Below, one piece after another: positions 53,213-62,082 of a stretch of 64,000 nt of DNA. The DNA comes from an uncultured Dehalococcoidia bacterium (GTDB lineage Bacteria; Chloroflexota; Dehalococcoidia; Lucifugimonadales; UBA3495), in NCBI GenBank assembly GCA_951813535.1, contig OX638345.1:1191029-1255028 (forward strand), given 5' to 3'. Each line of letters opens with the position of its first letter. Position 1 is the first letter of the stretch. A program made the position numbers and the translations under genes. Under the pieces are notes generated by a model. That model was not told the DNA's origin and did no database searches. It was given only the letters and a program-made list of their open reading frames with translations.

Positions 53213-54094
53213 ATGACCACCCGCATTGCCGACATAGCGCAAGCCACACCCGTCAACGCCGGGCCCGACGCCAGGGCAATGCGCGTCGCCCAAGCCCTGC
53301 GCCATGCCATTGACGCCGAGTGCGTCATCCTGTTCGGCTCCCGGGCGCGCGCTGACTGGACGGAACGCTCGGATATCGACCTGATGATTATCGAACCGGA
53401 GATTCCGGAGCCAGAGCAGAGGGAAAGAATCGAACGCACAGCCAAAGATCTGGCTAATCGTGCTTACCAGGACCGCGATTTCGTGCCCGTGGATTTTGTC
53501 TATCTGACTCGCGCTGAATACGAACGCAAGAGTGTCCACACCCTGAACCACGTTTCCAGGTTCGCGCGCAGGGAAGGCGTCATAGTGCCCCGAGACTCGG
53601 ACAATTTTCCCGGCAGTGACGCATCCGACGACCCCGACTACAGCGACGAACGCATGGAACGCCGACTCCGCATTGCCGACGCCAACACCCACTACCGCGC
53701 CATGAACGCCATGATGGACGCCGGCCTGACTGACAAAATAGCAGTCTACAACGCGCACCAGGTGTTGGAGCACGCCATGAAGGCGCTCATCTCGGCGCAG
53801 GGGCACGAATACCGTCACACCCATGCGCTTGAATTGCTGCTGGGCGATATCCGCGCTAACGATCCGCATTTGGACTTACGGCCCCGAAGCAACCTGCTCC
53901 AGCTCAACAACTTTGCCGGAGGCAACCGCTACGGCCCGCTGCTCACCCCCATCTCCGACTATACTGACATGGCCAACCGAGTCACCGACGATCTGAATCG
54001 CATCTACGACGAAGTCGCCCGGCTGACTGGCGAAAACCCCTGGGCCGTGCCCCCGGAAGGCAGCGACGACCCAATCGAGCCACGCCACAGATAG
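53213..54094 (+). CDS. Minimal nucleotidyltransferase fused to a HEPN domain
   Basis: A protein of 293 residues, start ATG 53213. The N-terminal nucleotidyltransferase (about 20-100) has CVILFGSRARADWTERSDID with G42, S43 and metal-binding D54 and D56, and a third acidic D94 in PVDFVYL. After an acidic linker, residues about 150-265 match the NTase-associated HEPN domain (NAHQVLEHAMKALISAQG, THALELLL). These normally occur as two genes, the MNT antitoxin and HEPN toxin. Here both are in one chain. The HEPN RX4-6H RNase motif is not clear (EYRHTH), so it may be a non-toxic or regulated form. It is not obviously part of the catabolic operon around it. Confidence 0.8.
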   Translation: MTTRIADIAQATPVNAGPDARAMRVAQALRHAIDAECVILFGSRARADWTERSDIDLMIIEPEIPEPEQRERIERTAKDLANRAYQDRDFVPVDFVYLTRAEYERKSVHTLNHVSRFARREGVIVPRDSDNFPGSDASDDPDYSDERMERRLRIADANTHYRAMNAMMDAGLTDKIAVYNAHQVLEHAMKALISAQGHEYRHTHALELLLGDIRANDPHLDLRPRSNLLQLNNFAGGNRYGPLLTPISDYTDMANRVTDDLNRIYDEVARLTGENPWAVPPEGSDDPIEPRHR

Positions 54095-54121
54095 GATAAT
54101 AACGCCGAAAGGAGCCTGACC

Positions 54122-55270
54122 ATGACCACCGCCGATTGGGGAAACATCTACAAGGAACTGGGCGCGGTGCCGGTGATCAACGCCACCGGGAGCGTCACCA
54201 TGCTGGGCGGGTCCACTCCGCTCGCGGAAGTTCGGGAGGCGATGGCACAGGCCGACGGCGCGTACATCCCGCTGATGGAGCTGCAGGAGGCGGCGGGGGC
54301 GGCCATCGCCCGCATGACCAACGTGCCGGCGGCGTACATAACGTCGGGCGCGGGTTCGGCCCTGATGCTGGCCACCGCGGCTGCAATGGCCGGCGATGAC
54401 GATGATCGTATCCAGCAGTTGCCCAACACCGACGGCATGAAGAACGAGATCCTCATCCAGACGCGTCAGAGGTACTGGTATGACCGCTGCCTGGAACTGG
54501 CCGGGGCCAGGCTGGTCATGTTCGGCTCGGAAGAGCGGACCACCGCCGAGGACCTGGAGAACGCCATCGGGCCCAACACGGCGGCCGTGCACTACTACGC
54601 CGTGGAGCAGGAACACGACCCCGACGCGCTTTCGCTCGAGGACACCATCGCCATCGCCCACGCCCACGACGTTCTGGTCACGGTGGACGCAGCGGGTCAG
54701 ATCTACCCACTGGAGAACTTCGGCAAGTACGTCAGGATGGGTGCGGACTTCCAGTGCATCGCGGCCAAGTACATGGGCGCGCCACAGTCAACCGGGCTGG
54801 CGTTGGGCTCCCAGGAGATGATCCGGAAGATCGGGCTCCAGGCGTTCGCCAGCTACGAAGGCCGGCGGGTGCGCGGCGTGGGCAGGCCCCAGAAGGTCGA
54901 CCGGCAGGAGATGATGGGCGCGGTGGCCGCGGTTCAGGTGTGGATGACGATGAACCACGAGGACCGTCTGGCCGACGCGGAGCGGCGAACCCGCGTCATT
55001 TTCGGAGCCGTCGACGGCGTCCCGGGGTTGAATGCCGAGCTAATCGACAACGTCATCGGCCACCAACCCTATGGGCTCAACATCCGGGTGGACGCAAGTG
55101 TGGCCGGTTTCGACATCTACGAACTGCGGGACCGGCTCAAGGACGGAGACCCGCCGATCTGGACGCGGGTGCGCGACGGCGAGGACTGCATAACCATTCA
55201 CATGTTCGGGTTGAATCCGGGAGAGGATCAAATCGTTGGGGAGCGGATCGCGGCTCTGTTTCGCAAGTAG
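54122..55270 (+). CDS. PLP-dependent SelA-like enzyme
   Basis: A protein of 382 residues after AAAGGAG. It is a fold-type I PLP enzyme of the SelA/DgaE group: NATGSVTMLGGSTPLAEVRE, YITSGAGSALMLATAAAMAG, VTVDAAGQIYPLENF with the cofactor Asp, and the lysine in CIAAKYMGAPQSTG. It is not a real selenocysteine synthase: no SelB or SelD is nearby and it lacks the N-terminal domain. Relatives catalyse beta-elimination or aldol-type reactions on amino sugar or amino acid substrates. hyuA follows 18 bp later and hyuB 1 bp after that, so it is part of that pathway. Confidence 0.87.
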   Translation: MTTADWGNIYKELGAVPVINATGSVTMLGGSTPLAEVREAMAQADGAYIPLMELQEAAGAAIARMTNVPAAYITSGAGSALMLATAAAMAGDDDDRIQQLPNTDGMKNEILIQTRQRYWYDRCLELAGARLVMFGSEERTTAEDLENAIGPNTAAVHYYAVEQEHDPDALSLEDTIAIAHAHDVLVTVDAAGQIYPLENFGKYVRMGADFQCIAAKYMGAPQSTGLALGSQEMIRKIGLQAFASYEGRRVRGVGRPQKVDRQEMMGAVAAVQVWMTMNHEDRLADAERRTRVIFGAVDGVPGLNAELIDNVIGHQPYGLNIRVDASVAGFDIYELRDRLKDGDPPIWTRVRDGEDCITIHMFGLNPGEDQIVGERIAALFRK

Positions 55271-55288
55271 GCGGGCGGCGAGCGGATC

Positions 55289-57349
55289 ATGCCCTCCTAC
55301 TCGGTAGCCGTTGATGTCGGTGGCACGTTCACCGACATCGTGCTGTGTGACACGGCGTCCAACGCCCAGTGGGTCCACAAGACGCCGTCGACCCCGAGCG
55401 ATCCATCGGTGGGGTTCATGACCGGGGTGGCCGAAATCCTGGCTACCAACGGGGTCAACCCGGAGGATGTGGCGCGAATATTCCACGGCACGACCATTGC
55501 CACCAACTCGGTGCTGGAGAACCGGGGAGCCCCGGTGGGCTTGCTGGTCACCGAAGGGTTCCGCTACGTCCTGGAAATCGCGCGGCACGGGACACCCCGC
55601 CTGGCGAACCCGAATTCCTGGGTGAAACCCCAGCGCCCGGTGCGCCCTCGGGATTGCCTTGAAGCGCCGGAGCGGACCGCTTTTGATGGCGAGATTCTCG
55701 TGCCGTTGGACGAGTCGGCAGTGCGGCAGGCCGCCAGACATTTCGCACGCGAGCGCGTGGCTGCCATAGCCGTCGCGTTTCTCCATTCCTACGCCAACCC
55801 GGCCCATGAGCGGCGGGCCCGGGAGATCCTCCGCGAGGAGCTTCCGGAAGTGGCGGTTTCGCTGTCCTCGGAAGTCCTGCCGGTGTACCGGGAGTACGAG
55901 CGGGCCATCACCACCGTGCTGAACGCCTACGTGACCCCGCGGGTCAGCACCTACATCGAAAACCTGCAGGGTTCGCTGCGGGATTTCGGAAGCTCGGCGT
56001 CGCTGTCGATCATGAAATCCAACGGCGGCATCATCGGCGCAGACACCGCGGTGCAGCAGCCGGTCTACACGGCGTTGTCCGGGCCGGCGGCCGGCGTGAT
56101 GGCTACGCTACAGATCGCCGAAGCCACCGGAGTCGAAAACTGCATTTCTTTCGACATGGGCGGCACCAGCACCGACGTATCGCTGGTGCAGGACCGGCAG
56201 CCGGGCCTGACGCTGAACGGGAGGTTGGGCGACTGGCCGGTGCAGCTGCCCATGCTGGACATCGCCACCATCGGTTGCGGTGGTGGCAGCATCGCCGAGG
56301 TTTCCCCGTACGGCAGTCTCACGGTTGGGCCGGCCAGCGCCGGCGCGGACCCGGGTCCGGCCTGCTACGGCCGGGGATCAAATGTCCCCACCGTCACCGA
56401 CGCGAACCTGACGCTGGGCCGGGTCAGTCCGAGCATTGCCGGCGGTCAGTTGACGCTGGATGCGGAGGCCGCGGCCAGTGCGATTCGCGAGGCGGTGGCG
56501 TCGCCGCTGGGCATGGATGTTGCCGCGGCGGCCAGCGGCATCCTGCAAATCGCCAACAACGCGATGGTGGGAGCCATCCGCAACATCAGCGTGGAGCGGG
56601 GCTATGACCCGCGAGAATTCGCGCTGGTGGCCTACGGCGGGGCCGGGCCGATGCACGCGATCGAGGTGGCAAACCTCCTGGGTGTGACGACGGTGGTGGT
56701 GCCTCCACACCCGGGGATCGCCTCGGCCTACGGGTTGCTGGTGGCGGAATTCAAGAACGACTACGCCAGGACGTCGTTGCAACAGCCGCCGGATTACGAT
56801 CTGCAGGGCATGGCGGAAATATTCGGCGGGCTGGAGCGGGAAGGGCAGCAGTGGCTGGAGACCGAAGGGGTTGCCGACTCCGGCCGGACGCTGTCCTGGT
56901 CGGCAGACCTGCGCTACGAGCACCAGGGTTCGGAACTGACCATCCCCTACGAAGGTACACGGATTGACCGGCCCGGGCTGGACGCGATGATCGAGGAATT
57001 TCACCGCCGGCATTCGCAACTCTACGGGTTCTCGCTGGAACAGTCGGTGGAGATCGTGACCCTGCGGGTGACCGCTTCCGGGCAACTGGGCGACGTCGCG
57101 ATGCCGACGCTGCCTGCTGGGGGCGGCGAGCCGGCAGACGCCATTGTCGACGAGCGGCGGGTGTACTTCGAAGAGGCACATGATTTTCTTCCATGCCCGA
57201 TCTACTGGCGGGAACGATTGTCCCCCGGGGCCAGCATCGTTGGGCCGGCCATCCTGGAAGGGATGGACTCGACGGTGGTGATCAACCCGGGCTGGGAAAC
57301 CCGCATCGACCAATACGGAAACTGCATCATGCGCGCCTCCGGAGAGTGA
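55289..57349 (+). CDS. hyuA: Hydantoinase/5-oxoprolinase subunit A
   Basis: A protein of 686 residues. It is an ASKHA-type ATPase subunit: AVDVGGTFTDIVLCD phosphate-1 motif, HGTTIATNSVLENRGAPVGL, FDMGGTSTDVSLVQD, and IATIGCGGGSIAEVSPYGSL with the GPASAGADPGPACYG loop. The last 150 residues form the C-terminal domain of HyuA. With HyuB it hydrolyses cyclic imides such as N-methylhydantoin or 5-oxoproline with ATP. In related clusters it can be acetone carboxylase beta; the absence of a gamma subunit makes hydantoinase more likely. Confidence 0.92.
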   Translation: MPSYSVAVDVGGTFTDIVLCDTASNAQWVHKTPSTPSDPSVGFMTGVAEILATNGVNPEDVARIFHGTTIATNSVLENRGAPVGLLVTEGFRYVLEIARHGTPRLANPNSWVKPQRPVRPRDCLEAPERTAFDGEILVPLDESAVRQAARHFARERVAAIAVAFLHSYANPAHERRAREILREELPEVAVSLSSEVLPVYREYERAITTVLNAYVTPRVSTYIENLQGSLRDFGSSASLSIMKSNGGIIGADTAVQQPVYTALSGPAAGVMATLQIAEATGVENCISFDMGGTSTDVSLVQDRQPGLTLNGRLGDWPVQLPMLDIATIGCGGGSIAEVSPYGSLTVGPASAGADPGPACYGRGSNVPTVTDANLTLGRVSPSIAGGQLTLDAEAAASAIREAVASPLGMDVAAAASGILQIANNAMVGAIRNISVERGYDPREFALVAYGGAGPMHAIEVANLLGVTTVVVPPHPGIASAYGLLVAEFKNDYARTSLQQPPDYDLQGMAEIFGGLEREGQQWLETEGVADSGRTLSWSADLRYEHQGSELTIPYEGTRIDRPGLDAMIEEFHRRHSQLYGFSLEQSVEIVTLRVTASGQLGDVAMPTLPAGGGEPADAIVDERRVYFEEAHDFLPCPIYWRERLSPGASIVGPAILEGMDSTVVINPGWETRIDQYGNCIMRASGE

Positions 57350-57350
57350 C

Positions 57351-59213
57351 ATGACGATCAGCAAACCCCGCGCCGAAACCCGTTCGCACCAGGATGAGAC
57401 CGCCTCGCCGGTCAATCCGGTGACGCGGCAGCTGATCCGCGGTTCGCTGCGGGCCGCCCGCCTGGAGTGTGAGCTGATCATCGAGCGCACGGCCATGTCG
57501 GCCTTCATCCGTGAGAAGAAGGACTACACCGTGAGTTTCCTGGACGCCGGGGGCCGGGAAATCTACGGGGACACCATGGGCAGCGACATCCTGGGCTGCG
57601 TGTGGGACTACTATCCGGTCGATGCGATGCGGCCCGGAGATCTCTATTGGTACAACGACCCGTACCTTTCCCACGGCAGCATCACCCACACGCCGGACAT
57701 GGTGTTCATCGCGCCGGTATTCTTCCACGGCGAGGTGGTGGCCTACTGCCATTCCTTCGCCCATTTCTGGGATCTGGGCGGGTCGCGGCCGGGCAGCATC
57801 GGGCCGGCGAACACCGAGATCTTCCACGACGGGACGCTGGTGCCGCCGATCAAGATCATCGACGCCGGCAACCTGAACGAAGAGGCCTACCGCATCATCC
57901 TGCGGAACTCCAGGTATCCCGACCTGCTGGAAGGCGATTCCAGGGCGCTGATGTCGGCGGCCAGTCGCGCGCAGGAGCGGCTGCTGGAGATGTTCGAGCG
58001 GTTCGGGCGGGACACGATGCTCGCTGCGATCGCCGAGGACCAGGCGGACACCGGGCGGCTGGTGCGGGACAAGACGCTGGAGATGATCCCGGAGGGCGAG
58101 TATTCGGTGCGCGACTACATGGACCACGCCGGCGTCAGCGACCGTTGGCACTCGTTCCATATCAAGCTGATCCGCAAGGGCGATGAAATCCTGCTGGATG
58201 CCACGGACAGTGACGACCAGGCGGATGGCTCGATCAATTTCATCGCCAGCGACGGCGCGCTCAAGGCCTACTTCGGCCAGTACTTCCACCAGTTCGACAC
58301 CTCTCTGCTGGCCAACCACGGGCTGCTGGCCGGGATCGACGACGTGCAGTTGAGGGAGGGCAGCATACTGCGGCCGGAATGGCCGGCGGCGTTGGGGTGC
58401 CGCGCCCACACCTTCACCAAGCTGAAGAGCGCGGTGCGGGCGGTGGTTGCCCAGGCCTCGGAGGGCAAGGTCATGGCATCGCCGGCGGTCTACGTGATCG
58501 CCTACTGGCGGATGAAGGAGAGCGGAACGGGGAACTGGCTGCTGTGCACGGACGGCATCGCGGTGGGTCACGGGGCGCGGCCGTTCGGCGACGGGCTGGA
58601 CGCCATCTACCAGCGGCACAACGAGAACTATCCGGGCGAGTTCATGGAGATGGAGTATCCGCTGCGACTGGAGCGGTATGCCATCGCCACCGATTCGGGC
58701 GGTCCGGGCAAGTACCGGGGCGGCTGCGGCGTGATTCGGGATGTTCGGCTATTGGCGGACGAGGGCACCTTTGGGCTGCGGGTGGAAAACAACCGGTTCC
58801 CGGCCTGGGGCGTGGCCGGCGGCAAGGGCGGCGGATTGTCGCGGGTGGTGCTTAATCCCGGAACGCCCGAAGAACGGGAGATCCGGGCGTTCTCCGACGA
58901 CAACCACTGGAAACGGGGCGACCTGGTGCGCATCTGCACGGCCGGCGGCGGTGGCTGGGGCGACCCCCTGGAGCGGGAGGCCGGGCTGGTGCTGGATGAC
59001 GTGAAGGACGGTTTTGTGTCCTTGCAGGCCGCGCTGGACGATTACGGCGTGGTGATCGACGAAGACGAAATGACCGTCGATATAGTGGCCACCGTCGCCA
59101 AACGGGAAGAAATGCGGGGTGCCCGGGGCAAGACCGGCCTCTTCCACCGATTCGGCTACTTTGATTCGGCGGCGGAAGAACTGGAGTGGGTCAACCGGAA
59201 TATTCCGCGCTGA
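57351..59213 (+). CDS. hyuB: Hydantoinase/5-oxoprolinase subunit B
   Basis: A protein of 620 residues, longer than the usual 520-580. Motifs include NPVTRQLIRGSLRAARLECE, GDLYWYNDPYLSHGSITHTP with the metal/substrate NDPY, AYCHSFAHFWDLGG, the GPGKYRGGCGVIRDVRL stretch and AGGGGWGDPLEREA near the C-terminus. It forms the catalytic partner of HyuA, encoded 1 bp upstream. The extra C-terminal 60 residues after VLDDVKDGFVSLQAAL are not an obvious added domain. Confidence 0.92.
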   Translation: MTISKPRAETRSHQDETASPVNPVTRQLIRGSLRAARLECELIIERTAMSAFIREKKDYTVSFLDAGGREIYGDTMGSDILGCVWDYYPVDAMRPGDLYWYNDPYLSHGSITHTPDMVFIAPVFFHGEVVAYCHSFAHFWDLGGSRPGSIGPANTEIFHDGTLVPPIKIIDAGNLNEEAYRIILRNSRYPDLLEGDSRALMSAASRAQERLLEMFERFGRDTMLAAIAEDQADTGRLVRDKTLEMIPEGEYSVRDYMDHAGVSDRWHSFHIKLIRKGDEILLDATDSDDQADGSINFIASDGALKAYFGQYFHQFDTSLLANHGLLAGIDDVQLREGSILRPEWPAALGCRAHTFTKLKSAVRAVVAQASEGKVMASPAVYVIAYWRMKESGTGNWLLCTDGIAVGHGARPFGDGLDAIYQRHNENYPGEFMEMEYPLRLERYAIATDSGGPGKYRGGCGVIRDVRLLADEGTFGLRVENNRFPAWGVAGGKGGGLSRVVLNPGTPEEREIRAFSDDNHWKRGDLVRICTAGGGGWGDPLEREAGLVLDDVKDGFVSLQAALDDYGVVIDEDEMTVDIVATVAKREEMRGARGKTGLFHRFGYFDSAAEELEWVNRNIPR

Positions 59214-59243
59214 CCCGGTCGCAGGAGCCGTGGCCTTCACGCT

Positions 59244-59690
59244 TCATCGCCGTGCGGCGCGAGGCGTATCCTCCGAGTAGTCCCACGAGCGGATGCGGAC
59301 CGGGGTCACCCTGATGTACGCCGCGCCCGGGCGGGGCTCGGTGGGCAGGTCGGACTCGGCCACCCCGCGACGTTTCGCCGCTTCCCGGGAGTAGTGAAGT
59401 ATCTCGTCCGGTTCGGTGTGCACGGTTGCGGTGCCCTGGACCATCACGCCCTTGATGTCCTGCATGGTGCTTCCGGTTTCCAGCAGCAGGCTGACGTTGG
59501 GATTGTGGCCGATGTTGCGCAGCTTGAGCGTGTGGGCCCGCACGCCCATCAGGATTTCATCGCCGAGGCGGAAATAGCCCAGGGGCACGGTGTGCGGGAA
59601 CCCGTCCGGTCCGATGGTGGTCAGCACGATCCAACCGGGCTTGCTGTCCAGAAACTCATGGGTTTCCTGGGTGGTCAATGGGCGAGGCAT
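59244..59690 (-). CDS. PPOX-fold flavin/F420-binding protein
   Basis: A protein of 148 residues. ATG 59690 was chosen for spacing of AGGAG (8 bp); ATG 59696 is also possible. It is a split beta-barrel of the pyridoxamine oxidase class: FLDSKPGWIVLTTIGPDGFP then HTVPLGYF, ILMGVRAHTLKLRNIGHNPN, VSLLLETGSTMQDIKGVMVQ, GTATVHTE. Such small members bind FMN, F420 or haem and reduce or sense small molecules. It is convergent with hyuB (30 bp apart) and does not share its promoter. Confidence 0.85.
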   Translation of the reverse strand: MPRPLTTQETHEFLDSKPGWIVLTTIGPDGFPHTVPLGYFRLGDEILMGVRAHTLKLRNIGHNPNVSLLLETGSTMQDIKGVMVQGTATVHTEPDEILHYSREAAKRRGVAESDLPTEPRPGAAYIRVTPVRIRSWDYSEDTPRAARR

Positions 59691-59862
59691 GGTCATCACT
59701 CCTGGCGCGGGCTATGCACTGTGGCCAAGCGTGAGCCGCTGGGCCGATTGTGTCTGGGATGCGCTCATTGTGGCATCCCGGACCCAGAGCCGCAATTTTG
59801 GCCCGACATCGGCCGGGCAACGTCGGCAATGCGTTCACGCGCGTCTGGCACTCGCGGGTGTC

Positions 59863-59871
59863 TGGTATATT
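59863..59871 (+). promoter_or_regulatory. Possible extended -10 for the propeller gene
   Basis: TGGTATATT lies 45 bp upstream of ATG 59916. The -35 is not clear. Confidence 0.35.
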
Positions 59872-59915
59872 CGTGCTCACGGAACGAAACGATTTCCCGC
59901 GCAAGGAGGATGAAG

Positions 59916-60911
59916 ATGGCCGGAACGAAGAGAATCTACGTGGGAATGCACGATGGGGTATGCGCCGTCACCAGCCATGACGGCGGCAAGACCTGGAAGC
60001 AGGGACCAGTCACGCAGTTGGCCCATGCGGCGGCGCGCCTCAGCGCCAGCCCGGCGGCGCCGTCGCGGGCGTACCTGGCCGCCTATGAAGCCGGAGTGTA
60101 CCGGACGGACGACGGCGGCGAGACCTGGCAACACCTGGGCTCATACCCCACCGATTACGCGCACAGCGTGCTGGCCCATCCGGACGACGCGGATGGCGTG
60201 TACGTCGGCAGCGAGCCGGCGGAGATCTGGCGGTCCGCGGACTGCGGGACGACCTGGAACGAGTTCGCCGCGTTCCGCGCGGTTCCGGAGTCGACGCAGT
60301 GGGGCTTTCACGCGCCCACTCGGGACTCGCATGTGCGCGACCTCAGGGCGGCCCCCGGCTCGGCGAGCCAACTGTACGTCGGCATCGAGGTCGGAGGCAT
60401 GGTGCGTTCCAGCGACGGCGGATCGAGCTGGAAGCAGTTGTCCGGGCTGAACGACGACATTCACTGCGTCAACCTGAGCGCGAACCGGGCTGACCGGATC
60501 TACGTGGCGACGGCGGTTGCGCCCTATCGTTCCGACGATGGGGGAGAGACCTGGGAGATGATCAACGACGGTCTGGATCGCCGCTACACGCTGCATATCT
60601 CCGCCGCGCCCGACGACGCGGACCTGGTGCTCGTGACGGTTTCCGAAAACGCGCGACGCGGGAGCCCCAAGTTCTATCGATCGACCGATGCCGGACGTAG
60701 CTGGAAATTGGTCCAGGGTGTCGGCGAGGGCGATGACCCGACTGACATGATGGTGGCTTTTGAGTGGGATCCGCAGGATCCGAACACGGTTTACGGCGGG
60801 ACCGACGGCGGCAAGTTGTACCGCAGCGGCGACCGCGGCGTCACCTGGGAGCCTTTGTCGGTCGACGTGGGCACCGTGGCGGTCGGCGCATTAGCGGTGT
60901 CGAACGAATAA
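59916..60911 (+). CDS. BNR/sortilin-type beta-propeller protein
   Basis: A protein of 331 residues. ATG 59916 gives 6-bp spacing from AGGAGG; ATG 59910 sits on it. Asp-box motifs recur across the sequence: SHDGGKTWKQG, TDDGGETWQHL, SADCGTTWNEF, SSDGGSSWKQL, SDDGGETWEMI, STDAGRSWKLV, SGDRGVTWEPL. That is seven blades, a full propeller. No signal peptide or membrane helix is visible, so it appears cytoplasmic, unlike many sialidase-fold proteins. No catalytic residues were identified. It may be a scaffold or binding protein. It precedes an amidohydrolase gene by 73 bp. Confidence 0.88.
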   Translation: MAGTKRIYVGMHDGVCAVTSHDGGKTWKQGPVTQLAHAAARLSASPAAPSRAYLAAYEAGVYRTDDGGETWQHLGSYPTDYAHSVLAHPDDADGVYVGSEPAEIWRSADCGTTWNEFAAFRAVPESTQWGFHAPTRDSHVRDLRAAPGSASQLYVGIEVGGMVRSSDGGSSWKQLSGLNDDIHCVNLSANRADRIYVATAVAPYRSDDGGETWEMINDGLDRRYTLHISAAPDDADLVLVTVSENARRGSPKFYRSTDAGRSWKLVQGVGEGDDPTDMMVAFEWDPQDPNTVYGGTDGGKLYRSGDRGVTWEPLSVDVGTVAVGALAVSNE

Positions 60912-60984
60912 TCCCGGAGAGTGCCCGGGGCCGTGTTATCATCGGCCCAATAACCCCCCGGAACCCAAACGCGGAGGTGCGATC

Positions 60985-62001
60985 ATGCCGCCGAGTGGCA
61001 ACGAATGGCTGGCCCTGACGACGGAACCGATACTGGAACCCGAGCTTCCAATCTGCGACCCGCACCACCATTTCTGGGTTCAACGCCCGGAGCCGGTGGA
61101 CTACCAGCAATACCTGCTGCCGGACCTGGCAGCCGACATCAACAGCGGACATAACGTGCGGTCTACGGTTTTCGTGGAGGCGCGTTCAGAGTACCGGACC
61201 GATGGGCCTGAAGAGATGCGTCCCGTGGGCGAGGTCGAGTTCGTCCAGGGCATCGCGGATGAGAGCGCCACGGGAAGGCACGGAGAAGGCAGGGCGGCGG
61301 CGGCCATCATCGGTCGGGCCGACCTGAAGATGGGCGACGGCGTGCGGCCGGTGCTGGAAGCGTTGCAGGCGGCGAGTCCCAATCGCTTTCGAGGGATCAG
61401 GCACTCCGTGGGTTGGGATCCGCATCCGGACGTGGAGAACCGCGAGGTTGAGGGCCTGCTGAAGCGAGACGACTATCTGGCCGGCGCGCGCGTCCTCCAG
61501 GACATGGGACTGATCCTGGAGACCTCGGTCTATTTCCCGCAGTTGCCGGAGTTGGCCGAGTTTGCGCGCAAGGTGCCCGACCTCACCATCGTGCTCAACC
61601 ACATCGGCGGCATGATGCGCACTGGGCCCTTCGCCGGTCGAGACGACGAGGTAATTCCGCAGTGGCGCAGCGGGATCGAAGCGGTGGGAGCCGAGCCGAA
61701 CATCATCATGAAGCTGGGCGGGATCGGGATGCCGCGCATCGGGTTCGACTGGCACACGCGGGAGACGCCGGTCGGGTCCGAGGAAATCGCGGATTCCGTG
61801 GGGGACTGGATGCGGCACTGCCTGGACCAGTTCGGGCCGGACCAGTGCATGTTTGAGAGCAACTTCCCGGTGGACAAGGTCTCGTTCTCGTACCACGTGA
61901 TGTACAACGCCTTCAAGCGGCTGTCGCAGGGGTACTCTGCCTCGGAGCGCGCGGCGGCGTTTCATGACACCGCAGTGCGGGTCTACCGGATCCAGACGTA
62001 G
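60985..62001 (+). CDS. Amidohydrolase-2 family metal-dependent hydrolase
   Basis: A protein of 338 residues after GGAGG. The metal site starts at PICDPHHHFW (H27-H29). Further strands: STVFVEARSEYR, RGIRHSVGWDPHPD, TIVLNHIGGMMRTGPFAGRD and the final CMFESNFPVDKVSFSYHV, matching the NFP-ended motif of the amidohydrolase-2 family. Members hydrolyse lactones, decarboxylate or cleave C-C bonds of small aromatic and cyclic acids. Together with the neighbouring epoxide hydrolase it fits catabolism of ring compounds; this is inference. Confidence 0.9.
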   Translation: MPPSGNEWLALTTEPILEPELPICDPHHHFWVQRPEPVDYQQYLLPDLAADINSGHNVRSTVFVEARSEYRTDGPEEMRPVGEVEFVQGIADESATGRHGEGRAAAAIIGRADLKMGDGVRPVLEALQAASPNRFRGIRHSVGWDPHPDVENREVEGLLKRDDYLAGARVLQDMGLILETSVYFPQLPELAEFARKVPDLTIVLNHIGGMMRTGPFAGRDDEVIPQWRSGIEAVGAEPNIIMKLGGIGMPRIGFDWHTRETPVGSEEIADSVGDWMRHCLDQFGPDQCMFESNFPVDKVSFSYHVMYNAFKRLSQGYSASERAAAFHDTAVRVYRIQT

Positions 62002-62082
62002 GCGCGACTTCCGCGATCGACCATTGTCGAACCGGGGCGTCCACCATGGGCGCCCCAACTCAAAACCGAAAGGAGGCTTGCC

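Noticed and set aside
53213-54094. Part of the hydantoinase operon
   Set aside because: Same strand and near, but a toxin-type fusion is functionally unrelated; shared transcription cannot be excluded.
54122-55270. True selenocysteine synthase selA
   Set aside because: Lacks the N-terminal SelA domain and genomic partners; context is hydantoinase genes.
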